Of a DNA stretch of 64,000 nucleotides, positions 53,494 through 61,304 are shown in pieces. Made by a program: the position numbers and the translations under genes. Below the pieces are notes generated by a model. It had not been told where the DNA came from. It did not search any database and saw nothing but the letters and a program-made list of their open reading frames with translations. Every line of letters starts with the position of its first letter. Within the stretch, counting starts at the first letter, position 1. Origin of the DNA: Ruminococcus sp. NK3A76. Its GTDB lineage: Bacteria > Bacillota > Clostridia > Oscillospirales > Ruminococcaceae. The DNA lies in assembly GCF_000686125.1 (NCBI RefSeq), contig NZ_JMMA01000002.1:310001-374000 (forward strand), in the 5' to 3' direction.

Positions 53494-53590
53494 AATGAAT
53501 AAATAATAAAGAATAATGAAATAATGAATGAGGTATCGCCCTACGGGCGATGATATGCCCATTAGGGCGGTGGCGGGCTTGCGCCCGGGT
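53494..53590 (+). repeat. Heptamer-array-like element H5 (variant)
   Basis: Left arm AATAATAAAG/AATAATGA repeats (about 53496-53530), GAGGTATC with hairpin TCGCCCTACGGGCGA, then GCCCATTAGGGC and GCGGGCTTGCGCCCG. No right array; a promoter follows instead. Confidence 0.6.
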
Positions 53591-53598
53591 CACTTTTG

Positions 53599-53627
53599 TT
53601 GACAAAAGGCGTAAATTGGCGTATAAT
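53599..53627 (+). promoter_or_regulatory. Promoter of the acidic-tail protein and thrB
   Basis: TTGACA at 53599-53604 and TATAAT at 53622-53627, 17-bp spacer, perfect boxes. Confidence 0.85.
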
Positions 53628-53662
53628 AGAAGTTAACAGTTGACCGATAAAGGAGAATGATC

Positions 53663-54259
53663 ATGGACACAGCACTTATCAAAAAACTACTGCTCGAACG
53701 GCTTTCGCATTGCTCCAAGGGGGCGTTTGAAGCGCAGGTCGAGCCGAATATACCGACAAAACACCTTGAAAAGGTCAAAAAGAGCTTTGGCATAACCGAT
53801 GAAAGGGTGCTGGGGGTCATAGATACCTCGCTTTTCGGGCGGGGGAAGAACGGGATAGTCTTCACCGAAAAGGGCGTTTATTTCAAGGACGTGCTTTGTG
53901 ATCTTAAGATACGCCACTACACTGACGACTGGCAGCCGGGGGAGGACACGGCGTTTGATTCGCTCGGCATAAAGCCCGACAATGCGCTTATCGACACCTT
54001 TGCGGTGACGGGGCTTATGGATGCGATAGTTTACGGGCTTTCGGAGCAGCTGGATACGGTGCCCTTACCGCAGACGGTAAAGCCTGCGGCGGACGCACCT
54101 GCACCCGAGGGCATAGCTGAGCACACGCCCCCTGACAGCACACAAAAGGCTGACGCAGAGGACGAGGACGATGATGACAATGACGACGATGACGACGTCG
54201 GGCTGCTTGACCTGTTCGGCGTGATACTTGATGTGACATCTGACCCAAGTGAAGAATAA
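53663..54259 (+). CDS. Unknown protein with acidic tail, possible PH-like domain
   Basis: 198 residues, soluble. The central part (SFGITDERVLGVIDTSLFGRGKNGIVFTEKGVYFKD) has the pattern of short bacterial PH-like domains ('gLvfTekGiy'). The C-terminal 60 residues are rich in Pro, Ala and then Asp/Glu, with a run of Asp near 172-183, ending in a hydrophobic helix-like LLDLFGVILDV. ATG 53663 follows AAAGGAGAATGATC. It lies 19 bp before thrB and is probably co-transcribed with it. No function assigned. Confidence 0.65.
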   Translation: MDTALIKKLLLERLSHCSKGAFEAQVEPNIPTKHLEKVKKSFGITDERVLGVIDTSLFGRGKNGIVFTEKGVYFKDVLCDLKIRHYTDDWQPGEDTAFDSLGIKPDNALIDTFAVTGLMDAIVYGLSEQLDTVPLPQTVKPAADAPAPEGIAEHTPPDSTQKADAEDEDDDDNDDDDDVGLLDLFGVILDVTSDPSEE

Positions 54260-54278
54260 AGAATAAGGAGACACAAAA

Positions 54279-55166
54279 ATGATAAAACTGCAAATACCCG
54301 CAACAAGTGCAAATTTAGGCGCCGGCTTTGATGCGCTGGGGCTTGCTCTTTCATTCTACAACACGGCTGAGATGGAGGAGAATGATGTTATCGACATCAG
54401 GAGCCTTGACGACACGCCCGTGCCCGAAGATGAAAAAAACCTTATCTACATATCCGCAAAGGACTTGTATGAAGTCTGCGGCAAGCAGCTAAAAGGCCTT
54501 ACCCTGCGCCAGACAAATTCCATACCTATGGCAAGGGGCTTGGGCTCATCGTCTGCCTGCATTATCGCAGGACTTGTGGGGGCTAACAAGATGCTCGGCG
54601 AGCCTCTCTCAAAGGACGACCTTGTAGACCTCGCCGCACAGATAGAGGGGCACCCCGACAACACAGCACCTGCACTGCTCGGCGGCATAGTCACGGCTGT
54701 GTTTGACGGCAGGAAGGTACACTGGGTAAAGCAGGAGGTCTACACAAGGCTGAAATTCGCAGCTATAATACCCGATTTCGAGCTCAAGACCGAAAAGGCA
54801 AGAGCCTGCCTGCCAAAAGAAGTATCGCACAGAGACGCTGTTTATAATCTCTCCCGTGCGGCACTTTTCTCGGCATCTCTGCTGACAGGCAAGTTTGAGA
54901 ATTTAAAGACTGCCGTTGACGACAGGCTGCACCAGCCCTACCGCATGGAGCTTATCCCCAACGTCAAGGAAGTCTTTGACATAGCCTACACCCACGGCGC
55001 ATATGCCGCCTACATCTCAGGCGCAGGCCCGACAGTTATGGCTATAGCAGACGAGAGCAACACCTTCTTTGCAGGCAAGCTGCAATTCTCGCTCGAAAAC
55101 GCAGGGCTCGGCAGCTGGAGAGTACACGAGCTGACGATAGACAACGAGGGAACGAAGCTGCTGTGA
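54279..55166 (+). CDS. thrB: Homoserine kinase
   Basis: 295 residues of the GHMP kinase family. The N-terminus IPATSANLGAGFDALGLAL and the phosphate loop PMARGLGSSSACIIAGL are diagnostic, and the GHPDNTAPALLGG block supports homoserine kinase over other GHMP members. It phosphorylates homoserine on the way to threonine. hom lies 4 kb away on the other strand, so the pathway is split; thrC is not in the window. Ribosome site GGAGACAC. Confidence 0.95.
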   Translation: MIKLQIPATSANLGAGFDALGLALSFYNTAEMEENDVIDIRSLDDTPVPEDEKNLIYISAKDLYEVCGKQLKGLTLRQTNSIPMARGLGSSSACIIAGLVGANKMLGEPLSKDDLVDLAAQIEGHPDNTAPALLGGIVTAVFDGRKVHWVKQEVYTRLKFAAIIPDFELKTEKARACLPKEVSHRDAVYNLSRAALFSASLLTGKFENLKTAVDDRLHQPYRMELIPNVKEVFDIAYTHGAYAAYISGAGPTVMAIADESNTFFAGKLQFSLENAGLGSWRVHELTIDNEGTKLL

Positions 55167-55455
55167 CAGTTGACAGTTAAGGCAACACCGCACAAAGACC
55201 GCCTGAAGGCTTTGTACGCAACTTACTTGCATCTTTTCCGTCATATTACACATTTTTTCCTTGAAATACGGTAGTATTCCTTCGGAAAATCTGTGCGATC
55301 TGACGAAAAAGCTGACTGCGCAATTTGCGCACAATCTTCGTGCGGTGTTGCCTTAATGTGTCGGCTGCGCCGACTGATTTTAAAAGCCTATCCCCGACGC
55401 AAAACCGTGTGTGCGAAGGGGTATGAGGGGGCAAGCCTGCACGGCAGGACACAAT
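55164..55455 (+). repeat. Heptamer-array element H6 (interrupted by palindromic repeat copy 5)
   Basis: Left arm TGACAGT units begin in the thrB stop codon (55164-55176). After the nested 180-bp repeat comes hairpin TCGGCTGCGCCGA (55361-55373), CCTGCACGGCAGG, and a single TTATGCA unit (55456 region) just before AAAAAGCGGGG, the ribosome site of the phosphatase gene. Confidence 0.7.
55177..55356 (+). repeat. 180-bp palindromic TTAA-flanked repeat, copy 5
   Basis: TTAAGGCAACACCGC at one end and GCGGTGTTGCCTTAA at the other, exactly complementary over 15 bases. Closest to copy 4. The longest, best kept hairpin of the set. Confidence 0.88.
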
Positions 55456-55486
55456 AATTATGCATTGAAAAAGCGGGGTTTTCAAC

Positions 55487-56026
55487 ATGACTATCTACTT
55501 CACCCGTCACGGTGAGACGGAAATGAATCTGCTTGACCATATAAGCGGTGTCACCGACTGCGAGCTTACAAAAAAGGGCAGGCAGCAGGCGGCAGAGCTT
55601 GCAAAAAAATGCGCCGGGGCAGGGGATATAGACGTGATAATAGCTTCCCCCTTGAAGCGTGCGCAGGACACGGCAGCGGCAGTATCTGAGTGCATCGGCG
55701 TGCCTGTGGTGACTGATGAGCGCCTTACCGAGTGGGATTACGGCGAGTATGAGGATATGCACCGCACCGCCGAGGGCTTTGCGCAGGCCAAGCGTGAGTT
55801 CGGCGTGAGAATGAAAGGCGGCGGCGAGTCGCTTTTGCAGCTGGCGCACAGGGTCTATTCCTGCATCGACGACATAAGGGCGAATTACCCCGGCAAGACG
55901 GTGCTCTGCGTATGCCACGGCGGAGTTTGCCGCATAGCTGAGACATATTTCAACGACATGACCACCGAGCAGTTCTCAAATTTCTTCATGGGGAACTGTG
56001 AGCTGAGGAAATATGATATTAGGTAA
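55487..56026 (+). CDS. Histidine phosphatase family protein (phosphoglycerate mutase-like)
   Basis: 179 residues. TRHGETEMN near the start carries the phospho-acceptor His; SPLKRAQDTA and the second His in VCHGGVCR complete the site. Length and the clear RHGET motif fit small phosphatases such as CobC (alpha-ribazole phosphatase) or GpmB/PhoE types; no cobalamin genes are near, so the substrate is open. The last codon AGG and stop TAA are part of the following heptamer array. RBS AAAAAGCGGGG. Confidence 0.85.
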   Translation: MTIYFTRHGETEMNLLDHISGVTDCELTKKGRQQAAELAKKCAGAGDIDVIIASPLKRAQDTAAAVSECIGVPVVTDERLTEWDYGEYEDMHRTAEGFAQAKREFGVRMKGGGESLLQLAHRVYSCIDDIRANYPGKTVLCVCHGGVCRIAETYFNDMTTEQFSNFFMGNCELRKYDIR

Positions 56027-56206
56027 CAGGTAACAGGTAACAGGTAACAGGTGAGGTGTCGGCTTGCGCCGACGGATGCCCATACGGGCTGTTTGGGAAG
56101 CACTTATGTTATATTATGGCGATTTCGTTTAGGTATAAGTCCGAATGGACATAATGCGCCGAAGGCGCACATTACCTGTTACCTGTTACCTGTAACCTGT
56201 TACCTG
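56021..56206 (+). repeat. Heptamer-array intergenic element H4
   Basis: Left array AGGTAAC units (56021-56053) that include the phosphatase stop codon, GAGGTGTC with hairpin TCGGCTTGCGCCGA, ATGCCCATACGGGC, a 70-bp centre, GTCCGAATGGACAT, hairpin GCGCCGAAGGCGC, and right array of five TTACCTG-type units (56172-56206) directly before AAAAAAGGGGGAG, the NUDIX ribosome site. Confidence 0.88.
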
Positions 56207-56224
56207 AAAAAAAGGGGGAGTTTT

Positions 56225-56635
56225 GTGCAGGGCTACAACTGTATCGCCGTGATACACAAAAACAAGACCGACTGGCTTATGTGCAGGCGGCTAAAAGACC
56301 CCTACAAGGGCAAGCTGAACCTCGTCGGCGGCAAGATAGAGCCGGGTGAAGACCACCTTGAAGCCGCTTACCGTGAGCTTTTTGAGGAGACGGGGCTTAC
56401 AAAGAATGACATCACACTCACACGCTTTCTGACATTTGACTATCCGCTTGATAACTGCTATGTCGAGGTCTACGGCGGAGCTTTGATTGATGAGACAGAG
56501 GTCAGCGGTGATGAGAACAAGCTGCTATGGGTGAGCATGAGCGAAAATTTCTTTGATACCGAAAATTTCGCAGGAGAGGGAAATATCGGGCATATGCTCG
56601 AAATCATGAAGCTCCATTACGAAATTGATATATAA
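56225..56635 (+). CDS. NUDIX hydrolase
   Basis: 136 residues. The NUDIX box fits fully: G-x5-E-x7-REL-x-EE-x-GL, in GKIEPGEDHLEAAYRELFEETGL. The segment LMCRRLKDPYKGKLNLVGGKIEPGE resembles MutT/8-oxo-dGTP-type members that clean the nucleotide pool, but the substrate is uncertain. GTG 56225 is the start, four bases after AAAAGGGGGAG; the frame runs upstream into repeat DNA that is not coding. It may be co-transcribed with the phosphatase through the repeat element. Confidence 0.9.
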   Translation: MQGYNCIAVIHKNKTDWLMCRRLKDPYKGKLNLVGGKIEPGEDHLEAAYRELFEETGLTKNDITLTRFLTFDYPLDNCYVEVYGGALIDETEVSGDENKLLWVSMSENFFDTENFAGEGNIGHMLEIMKLHYEIDI

Positions 56636-56651
56636 ATCTGCACATAAATAC

Positions 56652-56680
56652 TTGACAAATCAACGAAAATGTAGTAGAAT
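56652..56680 (+). promoter_or_regulatory. Promoter of the 95-residue membrane protein gene
   Basis: TTGACA at 56652-56657 and TAGAAT at 56675-56680, 17-bp spacer. Confidence 0.7.
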
Positions 56681-56724
56681 GATATTGTAAAAGTTTTATC
56701 CAAAAAAAGTCAGGAGGGGTCATA

Positions 56725-57012
56725 ATGGAAGATCTGCAGGAGCTGTTTGAAAGAGCAAAGGAAAAGCTCACAAATCTCACTATGGAGGATGTTTTTCCTC
56801 TCACAAAGAAATACAACACTGACGATGTCAAGCAGCTGTGCATCATGGTCGGCATCTATCTTGGTGCGATAATCATAGCTGTTATAATGATCTTCGGCCT
56901 TGGCTGGATCCCGGTGCTTGGTATCATAATGAAGATACTCGCAGCAGTTATCATCATATATTCGACTGTCGGCATCTTCTCAAGCCTTCTCACTTATCTT
57001 AAATACAATTAA
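56725..57012 (+). CDS. Small membrane protein, unknown
   Basis: 95 residues: an amphipathic, charged N-terminal half (about 1-38) and two hydrophobic helices near 40-62 and 64-88. Ribosome site AGGAGGGG eight bases before ATG. Monocistronic, with its own promoter and a strong terminator. Looks like a short relative of phage-holin-like or DUF-type two-helix proteins; I cannot name the family. Confidence 0.65.
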   Translation: MEDLQELFERAKEKLTNLTMEDVFPLTKKYNTDDVKQLCIMVGIYLGAIIIAVIMIFGLGWIPVLGIIMKILAAVIIIYSTVGIFSSLLTYLKYN

Positions 57013-57022
57013 CGATAATTTT

Positions 57023-57053
57023 AAGCCGCAGGTTTAGTGCCTGCGGCTTTTTT
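57023..57053. terminator. Bidirectional terminator
   Basis: Ten-pair stem AAGCCGCAGG with CCTGCGGCTT, loop TTTAGTG, then TTTTT; convergent with the lipoprotein gene. Confidence 0.9.
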
Positions 57054-57056
57054 GTC

Positions 57057-58106
57057 TTATGCCTGCAATTCGTTATTGCTGATATCGCCCGAAACGGCAT
57101 CAACGGCAAGTGTTCCGTATTCTCCGCTGCTTTTTTTGTAGTAAAAGCACCAGAAGGGGCGTGCAGTCATAACGCCGTCCTTTTCATCAGTGGGGCGGTA
57201 TTCGAGCTGTGCGTGGCATAGGGTGATGTCCTTTGGGCTGAAGGGGCAGTTCTCGTTTAGCTTGCTAAGTGCTGCCTCGGCATCGAGCCCGTCAAGCCGC
57301 TTGCCTTCCTTTATCTCGTCAAGCTGTGCATTCTGTATCCACACGCCCTGTATATCATCGGGAGTATAGTAATAGGCGTGTATGCGTGGCAATGCAAACG
57401 CCGCAAAGCTGCCTGAAAAGCTGTCGTCGCCGTTTGGCAAATACTCTGTGGAAAAGCAGCCGGTGCCGAATTTGGCGGCATAGTCAAGGCTTACATATAT
57501 GAGCTTTCCGCTCTCGTCTGAGTATTCTCTTGCACAGATCGGCGTAAACTCCGTGCTGCTGCCTGTTGCATCGAGGCAGTCCTTTATCTTTTCCTGCGCA
57601 TCGAGCGTAAGGGTGCTGTAGGAGACAGTCTTTCCGTCAAGAGTTATGCTCTTGTCAAACTCCTCGGCAAAGACCATATCCGACATTATGAGCTTTGTCT
57701 CCTCATTGTCGTTGTATTTTTGCGAGTATTTACCCTTGAAATAGGACATACTGCCCAGCTCGTCAAGGTAGGCGCTTATCTGCTCTGTCTCGTCATACCA
57801 GTTGTATACAGGATAGTCGCCCGATGTGCTGTATGATATTCCCTTGTCACTCTTGCCCCTGCCGAATGACCCCTGTCCGAAGGCCGTTTCAACAAGGTCG
57901 TTTATCCGGTCAATATCGGCGGAAAAGAATTTATAGGTGTATTCGCACATGGGCGGTGTGGTCGGCAGGAAAAAGCTATCGTTGAAATTAAAATCTGTGT
58001 TGTAGGTAACAGTCTTCTGGCTGCTCTCGCTGTCGCTCTCTTTGCAGGAAGCAGCACTTAGCCCGAGCGTTAAAGCACTCAGCAGGCAAATGATTTTTTT
58101 GAACAT
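57057..58106 (-). CDS. Lipoprotein, unknown function
   Basis: 349 residues. Signal MFKKIICLLSALTLGLSAASC with a lipobox ending at Cys21, then a Ser/Glu-rich linker and an exported domain of about 310 residues. Mixed strand and helix patterns; near the C-terminus TLCHAQLEYRPTDEKDGVMTARPFWCFYYKK looks like a beta sheet of a NTF2/PepSY-like kind, but no family is certain. ATG 58106 follows AAGGGGTGATATT. It follows the kinase-like gene on the same strand by 52 bp. Confidence 0.7.
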   Translation of the reverse strand: MFKKIICLLSALTLGLSAASCKESDSESSQKTVTYNTDFNFNDSFFLPTTPPMCEYTYKFFSADIDRINDLVETAFGQGSFGRGKSDKGISYSTSGDYPVYNWYDETEQISAYLDELGSMSYFKGKYSQKYNDNEETKLIMSDMVFAEEFDKSITLDGKTVSYSTLTLDAQEKIKDCLDATGSSTEFTPICAREYSDESGKLIYVSLDYAAKFGTGCFSTEYLPNGDDSFSGSFAAFALPRIHAYYYTPDDIQGVWIQNAQLDEIKEGKRLDGLDAEAALSKLNENCPFSPKDITLCHAQLEYRPTDEKDGVMTARPFWCFYYKKSSGEYGTLAVDAVSGDISNNELQA

Positions 58107-58158
58107 AATATCACCCCTTATATAATACATTCGCTTGAAAGGGCGCAGATGTGACATA

Positions 58159-58851
58159 TTAAGGAGAAATTTGTAGGGCTGCACAGAAGTGCAGGCTCCG
58201 GTTTATGCAAAAAGCTGCCGCTGCCCTGTTGTCATTCCACAAGCGCCATATCCTTTGCACCTGACTGCCAAACTCACCGGGGAGCGTATCGGCATATTCT
58301 TTCCAGCAAAGTGCATTTTCAAGCACCTCGTCTGTTTCATCGCTCGGGCAGAATGTCTCAAACATACAGTACCCGGAAGGATATTCCGTATAGTCAAGGT
58401 GCTTTGCAGCCACCTTTGCTGTCATGCTCCATATATCCTTATGGCAGCTTGCAAAGAGAGCGCTGCCCCTGTCACTGTCACCCTGCTCTCTTTCCTCTAT
58501 CGGGGCATACTTTGAGTATTCCTCGGCATATGCCACGCAGCTGTGCCCTTTGTATTCTATGGCAGGGAAAGTGCCTGTCTTGTCGCATAATATCTTAGGG
58601 CAGTAATAGCCGAGGTCAAGATACTCCTGCACAGTCCTCTGCCATACCTTTATCCTTTCGGGGAATGTAAAATCATTGTCAGCGAGCTTTATCACCCACC
58701 TGCTGCCTGAGGCGGTCTTTGCAATGACAGTCTCCCTGAGATCGCTGTCATTTATGCTTGTATTTATCAGCCGGCAGGATATAATAGTCTCATCAAAGAA
58801 CAGGCTGAAAATATCCTGTATCTCCTGTGTCGCTTGTTGCCATTTATCCAT
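58159..58851 (-). CDS. Short phosphotransferase-like (APH/kinase fold) protein
   Basis: 230 residues. Residues 40-110 (TVIAKTASGSRWVIKLADND, then ERIKVWQRTVQEYLDLGYYCPKIL) look like the N-lobe of aminoglycoside phosphotransferase-type kinases, where the Lys of VIKLA would contact ATP. The catalytic HxD loop and the DxD metal motif of the C-lobe are not visible, and the protein is about 80-100 residues shorter than typical members. It may be a truncated kinase or a non-catalytic relative. ATG 58851 follows AGGTGAT. Own promoter at 58881-58910. Confidence 0.55.
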   Translation of the reverse strand: MDKWQQATQEIQDIFSLFFDETIISCRLINTSINDSDLRETVIAKTASGSRWVIKLADNDFTFPERIKVWQRTVQEYLDLGYYCPKILCDKTGTFPAIEYKGHSCVAYAEEYSKYAPIEEREQGDSDRGSALFASCHKDIWSMTAKVAAKHLDYTEYPSGYCMFETFCPSDETDEVLENALCWKEYADTLPGEFGSQVQRIWRLWNDNRAAAAFCINRSLHFCAALQISP

Positions 58852-58880
58852 TGATATCACCTACTGCCTTTATATGTAGT

Positions 58881-58910
58881 ATTATAGCATGATGCTCACA
58901 GATCTGTCAA
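58881..58910 (-). promoter_or_regulatory. Promoter of the kinase-like gene
   Basis: On the minus strand TTGACA (58910-58905), 18 bp, TATAAT (58886-58881). Confidence 0.8.
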
Positions 58911-58913
58911 TAC

Positions 58914-58958
58914 AAAAAAGCCATAGTACCTCTGACCTTGCATCAGAAATACTATGGC
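58914..58958 (-). terminator. Terminator of the hom operon
   Basis: On the minus strand GCCATAGTA pairs with TACTATGGC around a 21-base loop with an inner TCTGA/TCAGA pair, followed by TTTTTT. Confidence 0.8.
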
Positions 58959-58976
58959 ATAAACTCTCGGGATATA

Positions 58977-60221
58977 TTATAAAAGTCTTATCTTGCTTGC
59001 TATCTCTGCCGAGTGGGAGAGGATAGTGAGGTTAGCGTCGATGTCAGCTTCCTTCATAGCAGGTGTTATGAATGCAAGCTCGTCGCTCGGGCGGGAAGCT
59101 CTTTCAAGATATATAAGAGAACCGAACATCTCGGAAAGTGCAGGCTTTAAGCTCTCGGCGTCAGCAGCCTTTATCCTTACATACATCGAAGTCTCTACCT
59201 GCTTGTAGGGCTCGATGAAGTCTGAGTTCTCGCTGTCCTCCCATGTGAGCTTCAAGACTGTGTGCTGGTGCTTTAAGCAGTCGATTATATCGCCTACAAC
59301 AGCCGAAGCAGTCGGCAGCTTGCCGGCACCTCTGCCGTAGAACAGCACGTCGCCTACGCCGTCGCCTGTAACTGCGATAGCGTTGTAAACATCGTCAACG
59401 TTTGAAAGCAGGTTTGTCTTGGGAACAAGTCTCGGGCATACGATAACTGCGAGCTTGCCGTTGTCGAGCTTCTTTACAGAGCCTATGAGCTTGATGCCGT
59501 AGCCTGCGTTCTCAGCGTACTCAACATCGTCGAGTGTGATGCCGGAGATACCTGAATGATGCACCATTTCGGGATATATATGTCTGCCGTAAACGAGCGA
59601 GCCCAATATGCAGATCTTTCTCTGAGCGTCTATGCCCTCGATGTCTGCTGTCGGGTCAGCCTCGGCATAGCCGTTCTGCTGAGCGAGCTTAAGAGCCTCC
59701 TCAAAGGGCATCTGCTCTCTTATCATCTTTGTGAGTATGAAGTTTGTAGTGCCGTTCAGGATACCGCAGACATTGAGGATATCGTTACCTGCGAGGCACT
59801 TGTTGAGAGGTCTGATTATCGGTATACCGCCGCCTACAGATGCTTCAAAGAGGTAGTTGCACTCATGCTCCTTAGCTATCTTCAGAAGCTCTGCGCCCTT
59901 GCAGGCAACGAGCTCCTTGTTAGATGTGACAACGCTTTTTCCTGCCTCTAAAAGTCTCTTTGTATAGTCATAAGCAAAGGTCTTTCCGCCTACTACCTCA
60001 GCTACTACCTCGATGTCGGGGTCGCCCAGTATAGTCTCAAAATCCTTCACCATTCTGTCAGCATAGGGTGAATCGGGGAAGTCACGCAGGTCGAGGATAT
60101 ATTTTATATCGCACTCTCTGCCTATCTTTTTCTGTATCGAGTCGAGATTCTTCTCAAAAAGCTCTACCGTACCCGAGCCGACCACACCGTATCCTATTAC
60201 CGCTACATTTCCCTTTGCCAT
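58977..60221 (-). CDS. hom: Homoserine dehydrogenase
   Basis: 414 residues. NAD(P)-binding motif GYGVVGSG (residues 9-16), the substrate region ASVGGGIPIIRPL and the family block NGTTNFILT...GYAEADPTADIEGIDAQRK, followed by a C-terminal ACT domain (about 335-414) for feedback by threonine. It reduces aspartate semialdehyde to homoserine. Gene order is ACT regulator then hom, with a 15-bp gap, under one promoter. thrB is 4 kb away in the opposite direction. Confidence 0.96.
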   Translation of the reverse strand: MAKGNVAVIGYGVVGSGTVELFEKNLDSIQKKIGRECDIKYILDLRDFPDSPYADRMVKDFETILGDPDIEVVAEVVGGKTFAYDYTKRLLEAGKSVVTSNKELVACKGAELLKIAKEHECNYLFEASVGGGIPIIRPLNKCLAGNDILNVCGILNGTTNFILTKMIREQMPFEEALKLAQQNGYAEADPTADIEGIDAQRKICILGSLVYGRHIYPEMVHHSGISGITLDDVEYAENAGYGIKLIGSVKKLDNGKLAVIVCPRLVPKTNLLSNVDDVYNAIAVTGDGVGDVLFYGRGAGKLPTASAVVGDIIDCLKHQHTVLKLTWEDSENSDFIEPYKQVETSMYVRIKAADAESLKPALSEMFGSLIYLERASRPSDELAFITPAMKEADIDANLTILSHSAEIASKIRLL

Positions 60222-60236
60222 TTGTTAAAACCCTTT

Positions 60237-60689
60237 CTATTCTCCTGATATTATTTTCACGTCTACCACACCGTCGATGTCTTTGAGCGCCGCTTTGAGA
60301 GCGCCTGCTTCTACAGTGCCCTTTTCAAATCTGCACGACACCGTCACCGAAGCAACCGAATCGACCGGGATATTCTGATTTATCGTGAGTATGTTCATCC
60401 CAAGCTCGTAGAGCCCCTTGATGATAGATGACAGCACGCCCTTCTCGTCTCTCAGCACAAGGTAGAGAGAGATTATCGAGTTTGTCAGCTGCTCCTCATA
60501 GCCCCACACGCAATCCTTATATTTATAATATGCGCTTCTTGAAATGCCCACAGCCCTGCACGCCTCAGCGGACGAGCCTGCTTCGCCTCTTGCCCTCATG
60601 CTCTTTGCTTCGAGCACTTTGAGCACTATATCGGGCAGGACCTCTGTGCTTACCACAACAAGCCTTCCGCCGCCGTCTTTTGCCGCCAT
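60237..60689 (-). CDS. ACT-domain regulatory protein, PheB/UPF0735 family
   Basis: 150 residues. The N-terminal half contains a helix-turn-helix-like stretch (SSAEACRAVGISRSAYYKYKD), and the C-terminal half (about 72-150) an ACT domain (LRDEKGVLSSIIKGLYELGMNILTINQNIP). Family members sit next to hom or pheA in Firmicutes and are thought to sense an amino acid, here most likely threonine, and to act on transcription. Co-transcribed with hom from a consensus promoter. Ribosome site GGGAGGTGG. Confidence 0.88.
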   Translation of the reverse strand: MAAKDGGGRLVVVSTEVLPDIVLKVLEAKSMRARGEAGSSAEACRAVGISRSAYYKYKDCVWGYEEQLTNSIISLYLVLRDEKGVLSSIIKGLYELGMNILTINQNIPVDSVASVTVSCRFEKGTVEAGALKAALKDIDGVVDVKIISGE

Positions 60690-60730
60690 TAGTCCACCTC
60701 CCGAAAACAGATGTATTTATGACACATACA

Positions 60731-60759
60731 ACTATACCACGTTTTGCGAAATTTGTCAA
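60731..60759 (-). promoter_or_regulatory. Promoter of the ACT regulator-hom operon
   Basis: On the minus strand TTGACA (60759-60754), 17 bp, TATAGT (60736-60731). A GC-rich CCGCCGCCC precedes the -35 box. Confidence 0.8.
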
Positions 60760-60949
60760 GGGCGGCGGACGGGTAAGAATAGGTAAACTTTTAGTAAAAA
60801 GCCTATTGTTTTTAGGCATAATCACACAAAAATCATACAAATATTTATGCATTCTGCAATGTTCCGAAAATAAACTATCTATGTTCATAGGGCGTTAATA
60901 TTATTGCTCTATATTATATATAATTATTTGCCATAGCGAGGTGAAGGAT

Positions 60950-61264
60950 ATGGAGCTTATCAGTGAGCTGATAGCTATAGACGACGAGGCCAAGAAGCTC
61001 GTTTCGCAGGCCAAGGAGAAGGCGGAAGCCCTCAAAGAGCAGGCGAGGGAGCAGGTAAAGAGCACAAAGGAAGAAAACGCAGAAAAGCTCTCGCAGCTTA
61101 AAGAATACAGCATCAGGCAGATAGACGACTCGGGGCAGGACGCAAAGGCCTCGTGTGAAAGCTATGAAAGGGAAAAGAAAGCACAGTTCGATGAGTATTT
61201 CAGTTCTCACGAGAGTGAAATGATAGCCGGCATAGTAGACGGCATTTACAGCACGGCGGACTAA
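60950..61264 (+). CDS. V-type ATP synthase subunit H/G (peripheral stalk, NtpF-like)
   Basis: 104 residues, almost entirely charged helix with coiled-coil spacing (EAKKLVSQAKEKAEALKEQAREQ), typical of the V/A-type stalk subunit called H, G or NtpF. It should pair with subunit E to form the peripheral stalk. ATG 60950 follows GAGGTGAAGGAT. First gene of the operon, 41 bp before subunit C. The identity rests on composition, size and position rather than on a fixed motif. Confidence 0.75.
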   Translation: MELISELIAIDDEAKKLVSQAKEKAEALKEQAREQVKSTKEENAEKLSQLKEYSIRQIDDSGQDAKASCESYEREKKAQFDEYFSSHESEMIAGIVDGIYSTAD

Positions 61265-61304
61265 GCGGCGCTGTGGACATACTTAAACAGAAGGGCGGTG
61301 CTGT

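Noticed and set aside
49774-56206. Heptamer arrays as a CRISPR array
   Set aside because: Units are 7 bp with no spacers, arms face each other, and no cas genes are present.
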